From: Nitrososphaerota archaeon | Lineage (GTDB): Archaea; Thermoproteota; Nitrososphaeria_A; Caldarchaeales; Calditenuaceae | Assembly (NCBI GenBank): GCA_009889515.1 | Contig: WUQR01000139.1 | Span: 186,001-250,000 of the forward strand | DNA length: 64,000 nt | Reading direction: 5' to 3' | In this document: positions 36,281-44,365 of the stretch, piece after piece | Position numbering within the stretch: the first letter of the stretch is position 1 | How the letters are laid out: every line of letters starts with the position of its first letter | The notes under the pieces: generated by a model | What the model was told of the DNA's origin: nothing | Database searches by the model: none | What the model saw: only the letters and a program-made list of their open reading frames with translations | Program-made: the position numbers and the translations under genes

Positions 36281-36640
36281 TGAAAAAAATAATATTATAA
36301 TTGACACAACTATTATGATTGTTATTGCTATTGCCGAGAGTATTGAGCGTCTTGAGGCGTACCATCTTGGGTCCTTGAGAGCCGTCTCACGCCACGCCCA
36401 AGGCCTCTTCCTCCGTAGACCATAAGCTATAAGGAAGTTGTGGACTGCCATAGACCCGTATATCGGCGGAGCTACATATAACCAATACCAACCACGAGGC
36501 CAATATACGTCTAAGTTTAAGAGCAGAGCAAATGGACCAAGTAAAGTAGGTATTAAAAACATCAATCCCAACATTATGTGATATACTGCAATTCTCCTAG
36601 CTCTCTTCCAATCATAATCCATAGACATGGTCGCTAACAC
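36269..36640 (-). CDS. small membrane protein beside halocin-like gene (candidate immunity protein)
   Basis: A 123-residue protein with three membrane helices (near residues 18-42, 48-68 and 98-120) and a basic N-terminus (DYDWKRARRIAVYH). It starts 21 bases downstream of the cysteine-rich 36662 gene on the same strand, so the two are probably one operon. By position it could give self-protection or help export of the peptide. That is inference; no family is recognised. Confidence 0.55.
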   Translation of the reverse strand: MLATMSMDYDWKRARRIAVYHIMLGLMFLIPTLLGPFALLLNLDVYWPRGWYWLYVAPPIYGSMAVHNFLIAYGLRRKRPWAWRETALKDPRWYASRRSILSAIAITIIIVVSIIILFFSYAG

Positions 36641-36661
36641 CTATCAAAAGGGTTTGACAAC

Positions 36662-37672
36662 CTACCGACAGTACGAGTAACACCCCGTAAAACAGAATGG
36701 ACAAGATACTAGGGTGCATACGAGGCAAAGCGCAACACCTACACCCGTAGACGCATATGCGCATGCGATCCAACATGTCCAGCAAGTGAGCACCACGCAT
36801 CTGGCTAAGCAGATTCCGCAGCCTAGAGGATCATGGCTCCCATAGGTAACCTCTCTGGTTATTCCATCTTTACTCGCGAATCCGTGTTGGTGGCCATCTG
36901 GAGAAATATAAGACGCTAGAGCCACTTTTTCATCCTTCAGCGGACCCTCTATGCCTCTTATGAAGAGCAGTTGGGGGTCCCCCTCACCTCTGAATGGTAT
37001 TTGTACTTTGAGAAAGACCAGCTGTGTCTCACCAGCCTGGGCAAAAATATGCTCCACGCTAGCGTCATTGATCTGAGGCGTGAAGGAATTTCTGATTAGC
37101 CAGTGCATTGCATTTAGGAAGTCATTATCAGAGATGACACCCCCTAAGATATTCCTTTTTTCTTCACCAGCTACTCGTCTTGTCTCAATTATTCTTATAG
37201 GTCTTTCCCGCTGTTCTCCGAGAGTCTTGGGAATAAGCCAAGACCCTAGCAATGCGTAAAATGCTAATAAGACCCCGCCCCTAATTAGGAAGTTTAATGT
37301 TCGACGTTTAGCCACATTAATCGCTATAGTTCCATTATTACAGCATATGTTTGACCTCAACGACCTCCTGAGCACCCTGTGATAGTCGAGATAAGATGCA
37401 AAAAGCCTCACAGCATTCTTGAGACCCACCAGACTAGCTATTTTAAAAGCTGCCCTGATACCATAACTCACCTGTATATAGCTTCCATCTTGCTGAATTA
37501 GAAAGAAGCTGTTGGGAGGGTGTTCACCATATAGTTTATGGAGCAACTCTTTCGATTCGCCGCTGTCAAGCGGTAATGCCCTTATTAACCCATAAGAATA
37601 TTTTTTCACATCAGTGGCAAGTCTCCGACATATAGCACATTTATCGTCAAAAATGAGGGTGACGTTTTTCAA
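36662..37672 (-). CDS. DCC thiol-disulfide domain protein with halocin C8-like cysteine-rich C-terminus
   Basis: A 336-residue protein. Residues 1-105 resemble the DCC (DUF393) thiol-oxidoreductase family, with CAIC at residues 12-15. Residues 126-147 form a membrane helix. A linker domain follows. Residues 285-335 hold 12 cysteines in a hydrophobic, Gly/Trp-containing stretch (CGICLARCVVLTCWTC is its start). Halocin C8 is likewise made as a long precursor whose C-terminal peptide has many disulfides and whose N-terminal part gives immunity. This could be a related thermophilic bacteriocin precursor. Family assignment of the C-terminus is inference from cysteine pattern and layout. Confidence 0.6.
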   Translation of the reverse strand: MKNVTLIFDDKCAICRRLATDVKKYSYGLIRALPLDSGESKELLHKLYGEHPPNSFFLIQQDGSYIQVSYGIRAAFKIASLVGLKNAVRLFASYLDYHRVLRRSLRSNICCNNGTIAINVAKRRTLNFLIRGGVLLAFYALLGSWLIPKTLGEQRERPIRIIETRRVAGEEKRNILGGVISDNDFLNAMHWLIRNSFTPQINDASVEHIFAQAGETQLVFLKVQIPFRGEGDPQLLFIRGIEGPLKDEKVALASYISPDGHQHGFASKDGITREVTYGSHDPLGCGICLARCVVLTCWTCWIACAYASTGVGVALCLVCTLVSCPFCFTGCYSYCR

Positions 37673-38048
37673 ATACCGCTACCCTCCATATACTAAGCAT
37701 TACTTACCTTTCTTTTATTTTTTGGTATGTGGTGTCCAAATATAAGGGAGGTCATTTAAGGTCTGATGGAGTCTATCACAGTCCTTTTTAAGAGTCTTCA
37801 TATTTTGTATAGTTAGCATTTTAGCGACAACATCTTAAATGAGGCAGTCTTCAGTACCGTGAAAGTGGGCTGTGTCGGGACACTTGTCAATTTATTAGGC
37901 CTGATAGAGATTGGTGCCGTCTTGATAATCCTCTCCAGAATGTAAGCGCATATGAGAGAGCCCATTCGGTAACAGGCCTGTCGCGGATACAACCACCTTA
38001 AATGAGAATATGAACTAAGCTTAAGTAGAAGTTGACAATACAAGCTTA
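37673..38048. other. 376-base AT-rich divergent intergenic region
   Basis: Lies between two divergent genes of the island and should hold both promoters. It is rich in A/T (for example cttttattttttggtatg near 37708) but I see no reliable open frame. A 76-codon frame on the minus strand lacks protein-like composition and was not called. Confidence 0.45.
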
Positions 38049-38681
38049 GTGATGATAATCCATGTAGATAGGAAACTTTTATCGATCAAAGAAAGAAAAA
38101 GCATGATTATGTTGGGGTTGATTGTACTATCAGCATTAATCATTATATTATCTTCAAGTTTTCTACTATCAACAATGTGGTCACGGAGTATTCAAACACC
38201 GGGAGGATGGAGCGTGCAGCGCGATTTAAGTAATTTTATGGTTCTTCATATAGGCGGTGGTAAGTTGGCGTCTGAAGTTGTTAAAGAGCTTGAATTTAGA
38301 GGGGCTCGTATAACATCTTTAGCAGATATTCCGGGAGATGTGGCGCTGAGCGCTAACACGTTGGTCGTATTCGGAGGCGAGTGGTTCGAGAAGAGTTTGA
38401 GTGATCCTAGGCTACTTGTCTTCCTTAGAAATGCTGCTTTAAGCGGTGCGAAGCTAGTTATGATAGGTGGGGCTACCTCCAAGTTCTTCGTGGCCTTGGA
38501 AATGGCTGGATTGGATAAGATTACTACAGAGACAGGGGTCGTAAGAAACCCCGCTTACTTCGACCCGCCTCAGGTAGGCTTTAAGATGGAGCGCGAAGGA
38601 GATCATTCACATCCCTCCATCCTCATCAGCAACAGCAGTAACGTTAGTTCACTAGTGGAGGCCCTTCTAGGATGGTTGTAG
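38049..38681 (+). CDS. membrane-anchored Rossmann-like hypothetical protein
   Basis: A 210-residue protein with one N-terminal membrane helix (residues 19-44) and an outer or inner domain of alternating strands and helices: FMVLHIGGGKLASEVVKELEFRG, NTLVVFGGEWFEKSL and SGAKLVMIGGATSKFF. The pattern resembles flavodoxin- or glutamine-amidotransferase-like folds without their catalytic residues. It is divergent from the halocin-like gene and shares the low-GC island, so a joint role is possible. Function unknown. Confidence 0.6.
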   Translation: MMIIHVDRKLLSIKERKSMIMLGLIVLSALIIILSSSFLLSTMWSRSIQTPGGWSVQRDLSNFMVLHIGGGKLASEVVKELEFRGARITSLADIPGDVALSANTLVVFGGEWFEKSLSDPRLLVFLRNAALSGAKLVMIGGATSKFFVALEMAGLDKITTETGVVRNPAYFDPPQVGFKMEREGDHSHPSILISNSSNVSSLVEALLGWL

Positions 38682-39044
38682 GTGTTGTATTATGGCTAAG
38701 TCTGGGATGCACCTTAATATAAGATAGTTCTTGCCAAGCGTAGCCTCAATCCTGAGCAAAGGAGACCAATCATGCTTCTTAGAGAACCAGTGGTCATGTT
38801 TCTGACCCCATGACAAAAACTCGCTGACGGTGCTATTATCACGCTCTATCTCTCCGTTCTTAGTAAATGCCTGGAATCCCATGTGATAGGTTTATTTTGT
38901 TACACTATTTTCGCCGTGATGTCTATTTGTTTAAATGTATGTGCTGGTTTTTCTGGTTTTGGATAGTGCAAGCCTCTTAGATGGGGGTTTGCCCGACTGG
39001 CCAGGCGTTCTACGAGGCAGGAGGTTAGCCGAGATACCCCTCTA
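38682..39044. other. 363-base gap, possible remnant only
   Basis: No firm gene. A 71-codon minus-strand frame (38667-38882) has Trp- and His-containing protein-like text but no family I know, and it overlaps the end of the gene before it. The interval forms the right edge of the AT-rich island. Confidence 0.4.
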
Positions 39045-39626
39045 ATGGTGGTGAGAGATGTTTTTGTCCCTGCGCGCACCTTTACTAGCCGGATGACCAG
39101 GCCATTCAACTTGATAGCGACAACCCTTAGAGGGCAGGAGGTCCTGGGTGTAGCAACACTATCAAGCCTCCTGGGCGAGATGGGTGACGAGAACCCCCAG
39201 GTGGAGATAACCAAGATTCAGGGCGTCTTAACGGCCTACACTCGGCTAGACCCATTCCAGGTCGTCGAGAGGGCTAGAGAGATTGCAGCCAAGGAGCCCA
39301 TCAAGGTGGAGGGCATCATGAGGCTGATACCTGTAGAGCTTGTGGCCCAAAGCAAGATTGAGGAGATAGCCGCGACTGTAGACCGGCTGAAGGACAAGAT
39401 ACCGCCTGATGCGACGTATAAGGTGGTCGTGGAGAAGCGGCACACGCAGCTCTCGAGCCGCGAGGTGATAGAGGCGGTAGCGGCCAGGGTGGACCGCAAA
39501 GTGAACCTCGAGAACCCCGACTGGATAGTGCTAATAGAGGTCCTCGGAGGTGTCACTGGAGTATCGGTACTCAGGCCCTCACAGATCCTTAGTCTTGGAA
39601 AAACCGAGCCACGTCCAAGCGGTTAA
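39045..39626 (+). CDS. THUMP-domain RNA-binding protein (Tan1-like)
   Basis: A 193-residue protein of the archaeal THUMP family related to yeast Tan1. It has FNLIATTLRGQEVLGVATLSSLL near the N-terminus and the THUMP core TYKVVVEKRHTQLSSREVIEAVAARV...VNLENPDWIVLIEVLGG. Tan1 helps an acetyltransferase make N4-acetylcytidine in tRNA; a similar RNA-binding adaptor role is likely. No acetyltransferase gene is in the window. The ATG at 39045 is chosen but a small upstream extension cannot be ruled out. Confidence 0.82.
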   Translation: MVVRDVFVPARTFTSRMTRPFNLIATTLRGQEVLGVATLSSLLGEMGDENPQVEITKIQGVLTAYTRLDPFQVVERAREIAAKEPIKVEGIMRLIPVELVAQSKIEEIAATVDRLKDKIPPDATYKVVVEKRHTQLSSREVIEAVAARVDRKVNLENPDWIVLIEVLGGVTGVSVLRPSQILSLGKTEPRPSG

Positions 39627-39658
39627 AGGATTTATTGTATCTGGGCCCATCTTATGCT

Positions 39659-40129
39659 ATGCAGCACGGAGAAAAGAATAGAGAGTATGAGGTGGAGGTT
39701 GAGCTTCAGTTATCGCCGATGCTGAAGCTTAGGGTTCGGGGCTCGGTTGAGGCGTCGGGGCTGGGGGAGGCCGTGGCGCTCGCCCAGCAGTCGGTGGGGC
39801 ATCTCGCACAAGAACACGCACCTTCGGCCCAGCAGGCAGCCAAGAGGTTTCCGCAGGACCTCCTACAACACCTCGAATCACTCACGTATAGGGAGCTTGT
39901 CGAGCTGCTACTCTACTATGAGGGGCCCATGAGTAGGGAGCAGATAAACCAGAGGACGCGGGAGCTGGGGAAGGAGGTGCCGAAGAGCTGGCTTGACACC
40001 GAGTTCTTCAGAAAGCCCTACAAGGACCACTTCGTGGCCGACACCGACCAGTCGGGAGTGAAGATCTACAGGCTCTCCGAGAAGGGTAAGCTCGAGGCTG
40101 AGGAGATAATAAAGCGGCTGAAAGGGTAG
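39659..40129 (+). CDS. hypothetical protein with possible winged helix
   Basis: A 156-residue protein. After a beta-strand start (YEVEVELQLSPMLKLRVRG) it has helices and a C-terminal part that looks like a winged-helix domain (LTYRELVELLLYYEGPMSREQINQRT, ending VKIYRLSEKGKLEAEEIIKRL). I do not know the family. The start at 39659 is favoured because tttattg at 39631-39637 is likely the TATA box. It is downstream of the Tan1-like gene on the same strand. Confidence 0.55.
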   Translation: MQHGEKNREYEVEVELQLSPMLKLRVRGSVEASGLGEAVALAQQSVGHLAQEHAPSAQQAAKRFPQDLLQHLESLTYRELVELLLYYEGPMSREQINQRTRELGKEVPKSWLDTEFFRKPYKDHFVADTDQSGVKIYRLSEKGKLEAEEIIKRLKG

Positions 40130-40138
40130 GTGGGCTGC

Positions 40139-40576
40139 CTACCTCTTAGCGGATAGCGCTTTAACAAACTCTAATACTTCAGACCGCAGAGGGTTGTTTG
40201 GGGATGAGCTCTTAAGCCACTGATGTAGGTGGTTGACGAAAGAGTCGAGGAAGCCTTCGGGGTCAGATACTACGCCTGACAGGGCATTGACAGGGATATT
40301 GTCCACCGAGATCACCCTCATCCGCGAATCCATGAAGGGGCCGAACTCACCCCTCGATACGCTCAGGACCACTATCCTGCCTCCCTCAGCGATGTATGAG
40401 ATTCCCGCCACCCTGGCCAGCTCGAAGCCCCACTCGATTCCCGGCGGGCATAGGTCCTTGATCTGATTTATCAGCTCGTAGGCCTTTTCATAACCCCCCT
40501 TCTCCTTGAGCTCCCTGACTGCTGCCATCACCTTCTCCGCTCTCTCTGCTGGACTGGGCATCGACACCCTCCACAC
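40139..40576 (-). CDS. hypothetical protein overlapping xpf
   Basis: A 145-residue soluble protein with helical N-terminus (AERAEKVMAAVRELKEKGGYEKAYELINQIKDLCPPG) and a mixed alpha/beta end. No family is recognised. Its 5' end overlaps the 3' end of the XPF gene by 89 bases on the same strand, in another frame, so the two are translated from one transcript. The overlap suggests the real start may be the internal codon at about 40561. Confidence 0.5.
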   Translation of the reverse strand: MWRVSMPSPAERAEKVMAAVRELKEKGGYEKAYELINQIKDLCPPGIEWGFELARVAGISYIAEGGRIVVLSVSRGEFGPFMDSRMRVISVDNIPVNALSGVVSDPEGFLDSFVNHLHQWLKSSSPNNPLRSEVLEFVKALSAKR

Positions 40577-41267
40577 CAGCTTGGCTGGGCTCCGTATAAA
40601 CCGTGTTTACGGCTACATGCATCTTCTTTATCGTGGTTGAAGGTATTCTGCGCCCCCCAACCTTTACATCCCTGAGCGCCTTCTCGACTTCAAGTATCGG
40701 GCGGTTGTGGAAGATGGCTATAACGTTTCCCAGCGTCTTGAACTGGGCTAGGAGGGCCTTGGCTGTCTTGTGTCCGCAGAGGCCCTCAAGCGTGTAGAGC
40801 GCCTGCTCTTGGGGTGTCATCTCCCTACCACTGACCCTCAAAGGATACTCTCTAAGCCTCTCCTCCTCGCCCAGCCTCTTATGCTTCCACACCAGATAAG
40901 TGAGCGTGGCCCTTACGTCGGGCGTGGGTATAATCGGTATCCCCCACTCCAGCACGATCCGGTCGATCAGCCCGAGAACCGCTGTCTCATTCCACTTACT
41001 CTTCCTATAAAGCCCCAGGTAGCCCTCAAGAATAAGCAGCTTCTCACCCTCGAAGCTCTTGAGGGCGGTAAGCTGGTCCCACAGCCTACCCTTCAAGCTG
41101 TTTAGAAAGTCGAAGATCCTCTTCCTCTCTATGAGCGCCTGTCCCCTCGAGCCGAGTATCAGGTAGTCTCCCGCCTCCAAGGGCTTGACGGCGACTTCCA
41201 CCACTTTTTTAAGAGCCTCAACCATCTTAGAGTTCTCAGAGGCCTCATTAGCGTCTACGACTATCAT
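40488..41267 (-). CDS. xpf: XPF/ERCC4-family structure-specific endonuclease
   Basis: A 259-residue short archaeal XPF that cuts branched DNA such as flaps and forks. The nuclease domain starts IVVDANEASENSKMVEAL and has the signature LIERKRIFDFLNSLKGRLWDQL (ERK triad). A helix-hairpin-helix region follows (TLEGLCGHKTAKALLAQFKTLGNV). It lacks the helicase domain of euryarchaeal Hef, which is the crenarchaeal/TACK pattern. The last 35 residues are Gly/Ser/Glu-rich and disordered; such tails often carry a PCNA-binding site. Confidence 0.87.
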   Translation of the reverse strand: MIVVDANEASENSKMVEALKKVVEVAVKPLEAGDYLILGSRGQALIERKRIFDFLNSLKGRLWDQLTALKSFEGEKLLILEGYLGLYRKSKWNETAVLGLIDRIVLEWGIPIIPTPDVRATLTYLVWKHKRLGEEERLREYPLRVSGREMTPQEQALYTLEGLCGHKTAKALLAQFKTLGNVIAIFHNRPILEVEKALRDVKVGGRRIPSTTIKKMHVAVNTVYTEPSQAGVEGVDAQSSRESGEGDGSSQGAQGEGGL

Positions 41268-41391
41268 TTTGACCCTCTCTCATAACTGAGTTAAGGTTAT
41301 TTAAACCGCTATGTAGTAAGATTTAGCGTCCGTTTGGCGGAGAATGATTGGCTCGCGGGTCGTGGCCGAGCTGCTTGGCGAGTGATGAGGA

Positions 41392-41919
41392 ATGAATCTT
41401 AGCCTCAGGGAGAGGATAGAGTTGATGAGGCAGGGGATTATTCAGAGGGCAATTTTACCGCTCCTTGAGATGCGCGGGTTCTTTCCATCTGCTTGGAAGC
41501 GCCCAATCTCCCTGGAGGATATGGAGCTCCGGGAGGATGGCTGGGTCCCATTCTACACGCGGTACACGACTTGGGAGACCTATGTGAGGGATGAGCCGCT
41601 CAACCTCTACTTCAACACCTTCTACGGGGATGTCCATGAGAAAGCGTACAGATTCTGCTTTGTCGAATACATCCTGCCGTGGCCTAACTACGACTTGGAC
41701 AGAAGGCTTGTGGGTGTGTTCACTAGGCTGAATCTTAAGGGCGGTGGGTATGTCTGGAAATGTAAAAGAATGGTGGACATAACCTCCCCCGACAGCGCCC
41801 TAGTGGATATTGAGAAGAACTATGACGAACTCCTACTCGCCCTGATGGACGCCAACGTCGTGGATGCGGCGGTGAACCAGGCCAAGGGTGAGGGAAAGCA
41901 CAGGCGACACCGCCCTTAA
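41392..41919 (+). CDS. hypothetical protein
   Basis: A 175-residue soluble protein rich in Trp, Tyr and Phe (DGWVPFYTRYTTWETYVRDEPLNLYF, FCFVEYILPWPNYDLDRRLVGVF). No known motif. The C-terminus is basic (GKHRRHRP). It could be a nucleic-acid- or lipid-associated protein, but I see no evidence for either. A run of six T follows the stop at 41930-41935. Confidence 0.5.
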   Translation: MNLSLRERIELMRQGIIQRAILPLLEMRGFFPSAWKRPISLEDMELREDGWVPFYTRYTTWETYVRDEPLNLYFNTFYGDVHEKAYRFCFVEYILPWPNYDLDRRLVGVFTRLNLKGGGYVWKCKRMVDITSPDSALVDIEKNYDELLLALMDANVVDAAVNQAKGEGKHRRHRP

Positions 41920-41925
41920 AAAAGG

Positions 41926-41937
41926 CACATTTTTTGA
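41926..41937 (+). terminator. T-run after the 41392 gene
   Basis: Six T in a row 11-16 bases after the stop codon, in an A-rich then T-rich setting, fits an archaeal U-tract terminator. Confidence 0.4.
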
Positions 41938-41975
41938 GATGGTAGGAAGGTGTAAGTCTACGGAGGTGGCTACAC

Positions 41976-42485
41976 ATGTATCAGATACTTGTTGTGGGCT
42001 ATAACGAGGATTCCTGTACCGACGTAGCTAGGGCTTTAGCCTATGAGGTGGGTGCGGAGGTTGCGCGGCGTGGACATATTCTTCTGACGGGCGGGCTTGG
42101 TGGAGTGATGGCCTCGGCGGCGAGGGGAGCCTACGAGCACGGAGGCATCACTGTATCTATCCTGCCCCAGAAGGACACCTCGCAGGCCAACCCCTATAGC
42201 ACTGTCAAGATCGCGACGGGGCTAAGCCACATGAGGAACATGGTTAATGTCTGGTCGGCGGACGGTGTCATAGTGGTTGGCGGAGGTGCGGGAACCCTCA
42301 TAGAGGTCGCGGCGGCCTACTTGGAGGAGAAACCCGTCGTCGCCTTAGTGGGCTCAGGGGGCGTAGCGGATGAATACGCTGGCAAGTATTTAGACGATAG
42401 GCACAAGACTCTCATACACACTGCACAGACTCCCAAGGAGGCTGTCGAGAAGGTCATCCGGCTAATTGAGGGGTCACGACCCTGA
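41976..42485 (+). CDS. LOG-family (TIGR00725-like) nucleotide-binding protein
   Basis: A 169-residue Rossmann-like protein of the lysine-decarboxylase-like (LOG) superfamily. It shows ILLTGGLGGVMASAARGAYEHGG and a glycine-rich nucleotide/phosphoribosyl site DGVIVVGGGAGTLIEVAAAYLEEKPVVAL. Relatives that activate cytokinins hydrolyse nucleotide monophosphates at PGGxGTxxE; the GGGAGTLIE here is a variant. It may bind or hydrolyse a nucleotide, exact substrate unknown. Convergent with the Lrp gene, overlapping by 32 bases. Confidence 0.78.
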   Translation: MYQILVVGYNEDSCTDVARALAYEVGAEVARRGHILLTGGLGGVMASAARGAYEHGGITVSILPQKDTSQANPYSTVKIATGLSHMRNMVNVWSADGVIVVGGGAGTLIEVAAAYLEEKPVVALVGSGGVADEYAGKYLDDRHKTLIHTAQTPKEAVEKVIRLIEGSRP

Positions 42486-42873
42486 GAACCATCGCCGTGT
42501 TAGTTTCCTTCACACCCTGAATCATCCTAATCTCCTCAATACACCTGTTAAGCTCTGCGATGCTATCCATAGAGATAATGACTAAGGCGTCATATTCTCC
42601 TGTGATCTCGTAGACCTTCTCGACCCCCCGGACCTTCGCAAGCTTCTCGGCGACGACGGGGGTTGGGACAGAGGGGTCTACAGAGATCATGGATATTGCT
42701 TGGACCTGCTGGGGCTTCTCAACCTCAATTGTGAAGCGCTTTATGACTCCAGCCTCTATCAGCCTCTTCACCCTCTTCCTGACGGTCCCCTCCGAGACCC
42801 CGAGCTCTTTACCTATTGACTGATAGCTCCTCCTAGCGTCAAGCCTCATCAACTCTATGATTTTTCTATCCAT
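42454..42873 (-). CDS. Lrp/AsnC-family transcriptional regulator
   Basis: A 139-residue Lrp-type regulator. It begins MDRKIIELMRLDARRSYQSIGKELGVSEGTVRKRVKRL, the HTH, and ends in a RAM effector domain (VRGVEKVYEITGEYDALVIISM). Effectors are usually amino acids. The longer open frame upstream has no Lrp-like sequence, so the ATG at 42873 is used. Lysine- and arginine-type regulation would be plausible given the biosynthesis cluster, but the genes are not adjacent. Confidence 0.85.
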   Translation of the reverse strand: MDRKIIELMRLDARRSYQSIGKELGVSEGTVRKRVKRLIEAGVIKRFTIEVEKPQQVQAISMISVDPSVPTPVVAEKLAKVRGVEKVYEITGEYDALVIISMDSIAELNRCIEEIRMIQGVKETNTAMVLRVVTPQLAG

Positions 42874-43051
42874 CTCGTCCAGCCCAGCTCCCAAGCCCCT
42901 CAGCTCACAGCTAAACCCCCCTAACCGATAATAGAGTTTTCTCCACCCCACCTCGAGCTGCGTCCGATAATTTTCCCTATATACCCAAGAAATCCCCCAC
43001 CCGCTAGATCCTGCTCCCTTAAAATATGGGGGGTGCGGAAGGGCGGGTGGA

Positions 43052-43291
43052 ATGGAGGTAATCGAGATTATACCGCTCATAGGCCCTGCGCGGAGGTTCA
43101 AGATCGAGGTGTCTCTCAACGAGCGTGTAGAACAGCTTATAGACCGGGTTTCGAGGGAGATAGGCGTCTCTGGAGCCTTCTTTAAACTTGTGGGTAGGGG
43201 GAAGGTGATAGACGAGGCTGCTGAGGTGGGTGAGGTCATAAGGGAGGTGGGGAAGACTTTCTACTTCTACCCAGAGGTTATGGGCGGCTGA
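43052..43291 (+). CDS. ubiquitin-like beta-grasp protein ending in Gly-Gly
   Basis: A 79-residue small protein. From residue 46 it lines up without gaps with the last 34 residues of human ubiquitin: LVGRGKVIDEAAEVG against LIFAGKQLEDGRTLS, then both end in Gly-Gly with no extra tail. The N-terminal half has the beta-hairpin-helix pattern. It could be a protein modifier or a sulfur carrier (SAMP/MoaD-like); the PEVMGG end also recalls MoaD. No E1, E2 or JAMM gene is close. A ttaaaatatgg TATA lies near 43020. Its 3' end overlaps the VKOR gene by 25 bases, antisense. Confidence 0.7.
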   Translation: MEVIEIIPLIGPARRFKIEVSLNERVEQLIDRVSREIGVSGAFFKLVGRGKVIDEAAEVGEVIREVGKTFYFYPEVMGG

Positions 43292-43722
43292 GTCCAGATA
43301 TGTGCTAGGTAGGCTGCTGCAAAGATCCCTGCCCCTGCTGCGTGCGCAAAGGTGCAGAGCAGGCATATACTCCCTATCATGAATATCTCGACGAAGAGTA
43401 GGGCCAGAGCGCCGAGAACGCCTAGGACCGACCAGTATAGGAGGATGTTCCCAACCCTGAGCCCAGCCACCGCTGCCAAGGACAGGGCTAGGGCCCCTCC
43501 AAACCATAAAGCCCCAACAGCTGCAACAGGTATGCCCATGAATCTGGAGTACTCGCTGTGGATTACCGTCACGCAGGAGAATCTGCTCCCAACCTCGCAG
43601 AACTGGGGGAGCTCGCCCGGTGAGACTAGATAGATCGAGAGGGGGAGACCTGCGGCTGAGAGGATGGCTGAGGATAGGTACGCCATGCGTGGAGGCGACC
43701 AGTGGCCCAAGCCACCTATCAC
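43267..43722 (-). CDS. VKOR-family disulfide-forming membrane protein
   Basis: A 151-residue four-helix VKOR homologue, the archaeal/bacterial partner that re-oxidises a secreted thioredoxin-like protein by passing electrons to quinone. It has the loop cysteines in CEVGSRFSCVTVIHSEYSRFMGIP and the active CLLC pair in ICLLCTFAHAAG. It overlaps the TlpA-like gene by four bases and should act with it in folding exported proteins. Confidence 0.87.
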   Translation of the reverse strand: MIGGLGHWSPPRMAYLSSAILSAAGLPLSIYLVSPGELPQFCEVGSRFSCVTVIHSEYSRFMGIPVAAVGALWFGGALALSLAAVAGLRVGNILLYWSVLGVLGALALLFVEIFMIGSICLLCTFAHAAGAGIFAAAYLAHIWTQPPITSG

Positions 43723-44324
43723 CCTAGAACCGATCTCAAAATGTCGGCGAGAACCTGCCTTTGCTGCTCACCCTTCACGACCGTGACAATCTTACCCTCC
43801 CTGTTTATTATGACATAAGTGGGGGTCTCCCTTATTCCATACCGGCTGAAAACTCTCCCTCCCTCGTCCCAGAGAGCCGTCCAAGGAATTTCATGCTGGG
43901 CGACGAAGCGGGCACTATCCGAGACACTGCTCTGCATGTCATCGAGTAGCACGGTAACGAAGACGACTCCTCGACCGCTGAACTCCGAGTAGAGGTCCTT
44001 AATCACCGGCTCCATGTTGTTACAATGTGGGCACCGCCACCATGCGAAGTCTAGGAAGACCACCCTACCCCTGGCAGATGAAAGGGTGAATGTCTCATCG
44101 CTCAGGCCGTTGGGGGTGAGCTTTCTCAATACGAAGTCCGGTGCCTCCTTTCTCTCGGCTGTAGGGGATACCTGTGTGATGGGCGGCTGAGCGGCGGGCT
44201 GTGATAATAGGAACACGATAAGACCCACGAAGACAGCCGCGGGGATGAGGGCTACAAGATATGATAGCTTGTGGCGCCCTCCTCTGGGGCTCGCTCCATT
44301 CCTGCCTTTTTTAGGCATCCTCAA
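43719..44324 (-). CDS. TlpA/thioredoxin-like secreted disulfide oxidoreductase
   Basis: A 201-residue protein with a membrane anchor (residues 22-45) and a thioredoxin fold outside. The redox site is WWRCPHCNNMEPV (CPHC, DsbA-like), with the cis-proline end RETPTYVIIN. With VKOR it should form disulfides in exported proteins. Operon order TlpA-like then VKOR, overlapping by four bases. Confidence 0.87.
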   Translation of the reverse strand: MRMPKKGRNGASPRGGRHKLSYLVALIPAAVFVGLIVFLLSQPAAQPPITQVSPTAERKEAPDFVLRKLTPNGLSDETFTLSSARGRVVFLDFAWWRCPHCNNMEPVIKDLYSEFSGRGVVFVTVLLDDMQSSVSDSARFVAQHEIPWTALWDEGGRVFSRYGIRETPTYVIINREGKIVTVVKGEQQRQVLADILRSVLG

Positions 44325-44365
44325 CCAGAACTGCTAATCCCCGCTTAATAACGTATTCGAGTTTT

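Noticed and set aside
37813-38043. 76-codon minus-strand frame between divergent island genes
   Set aside because: Composition is irregular, with no start context or motif.
38667-38882. 71-codon minus-strand frame, possible transposase remnant
   Set aside because: It looks a little protein-like, but no motif or family can be named and it overlaps the end of another gene; mentioned only in the gap entry.
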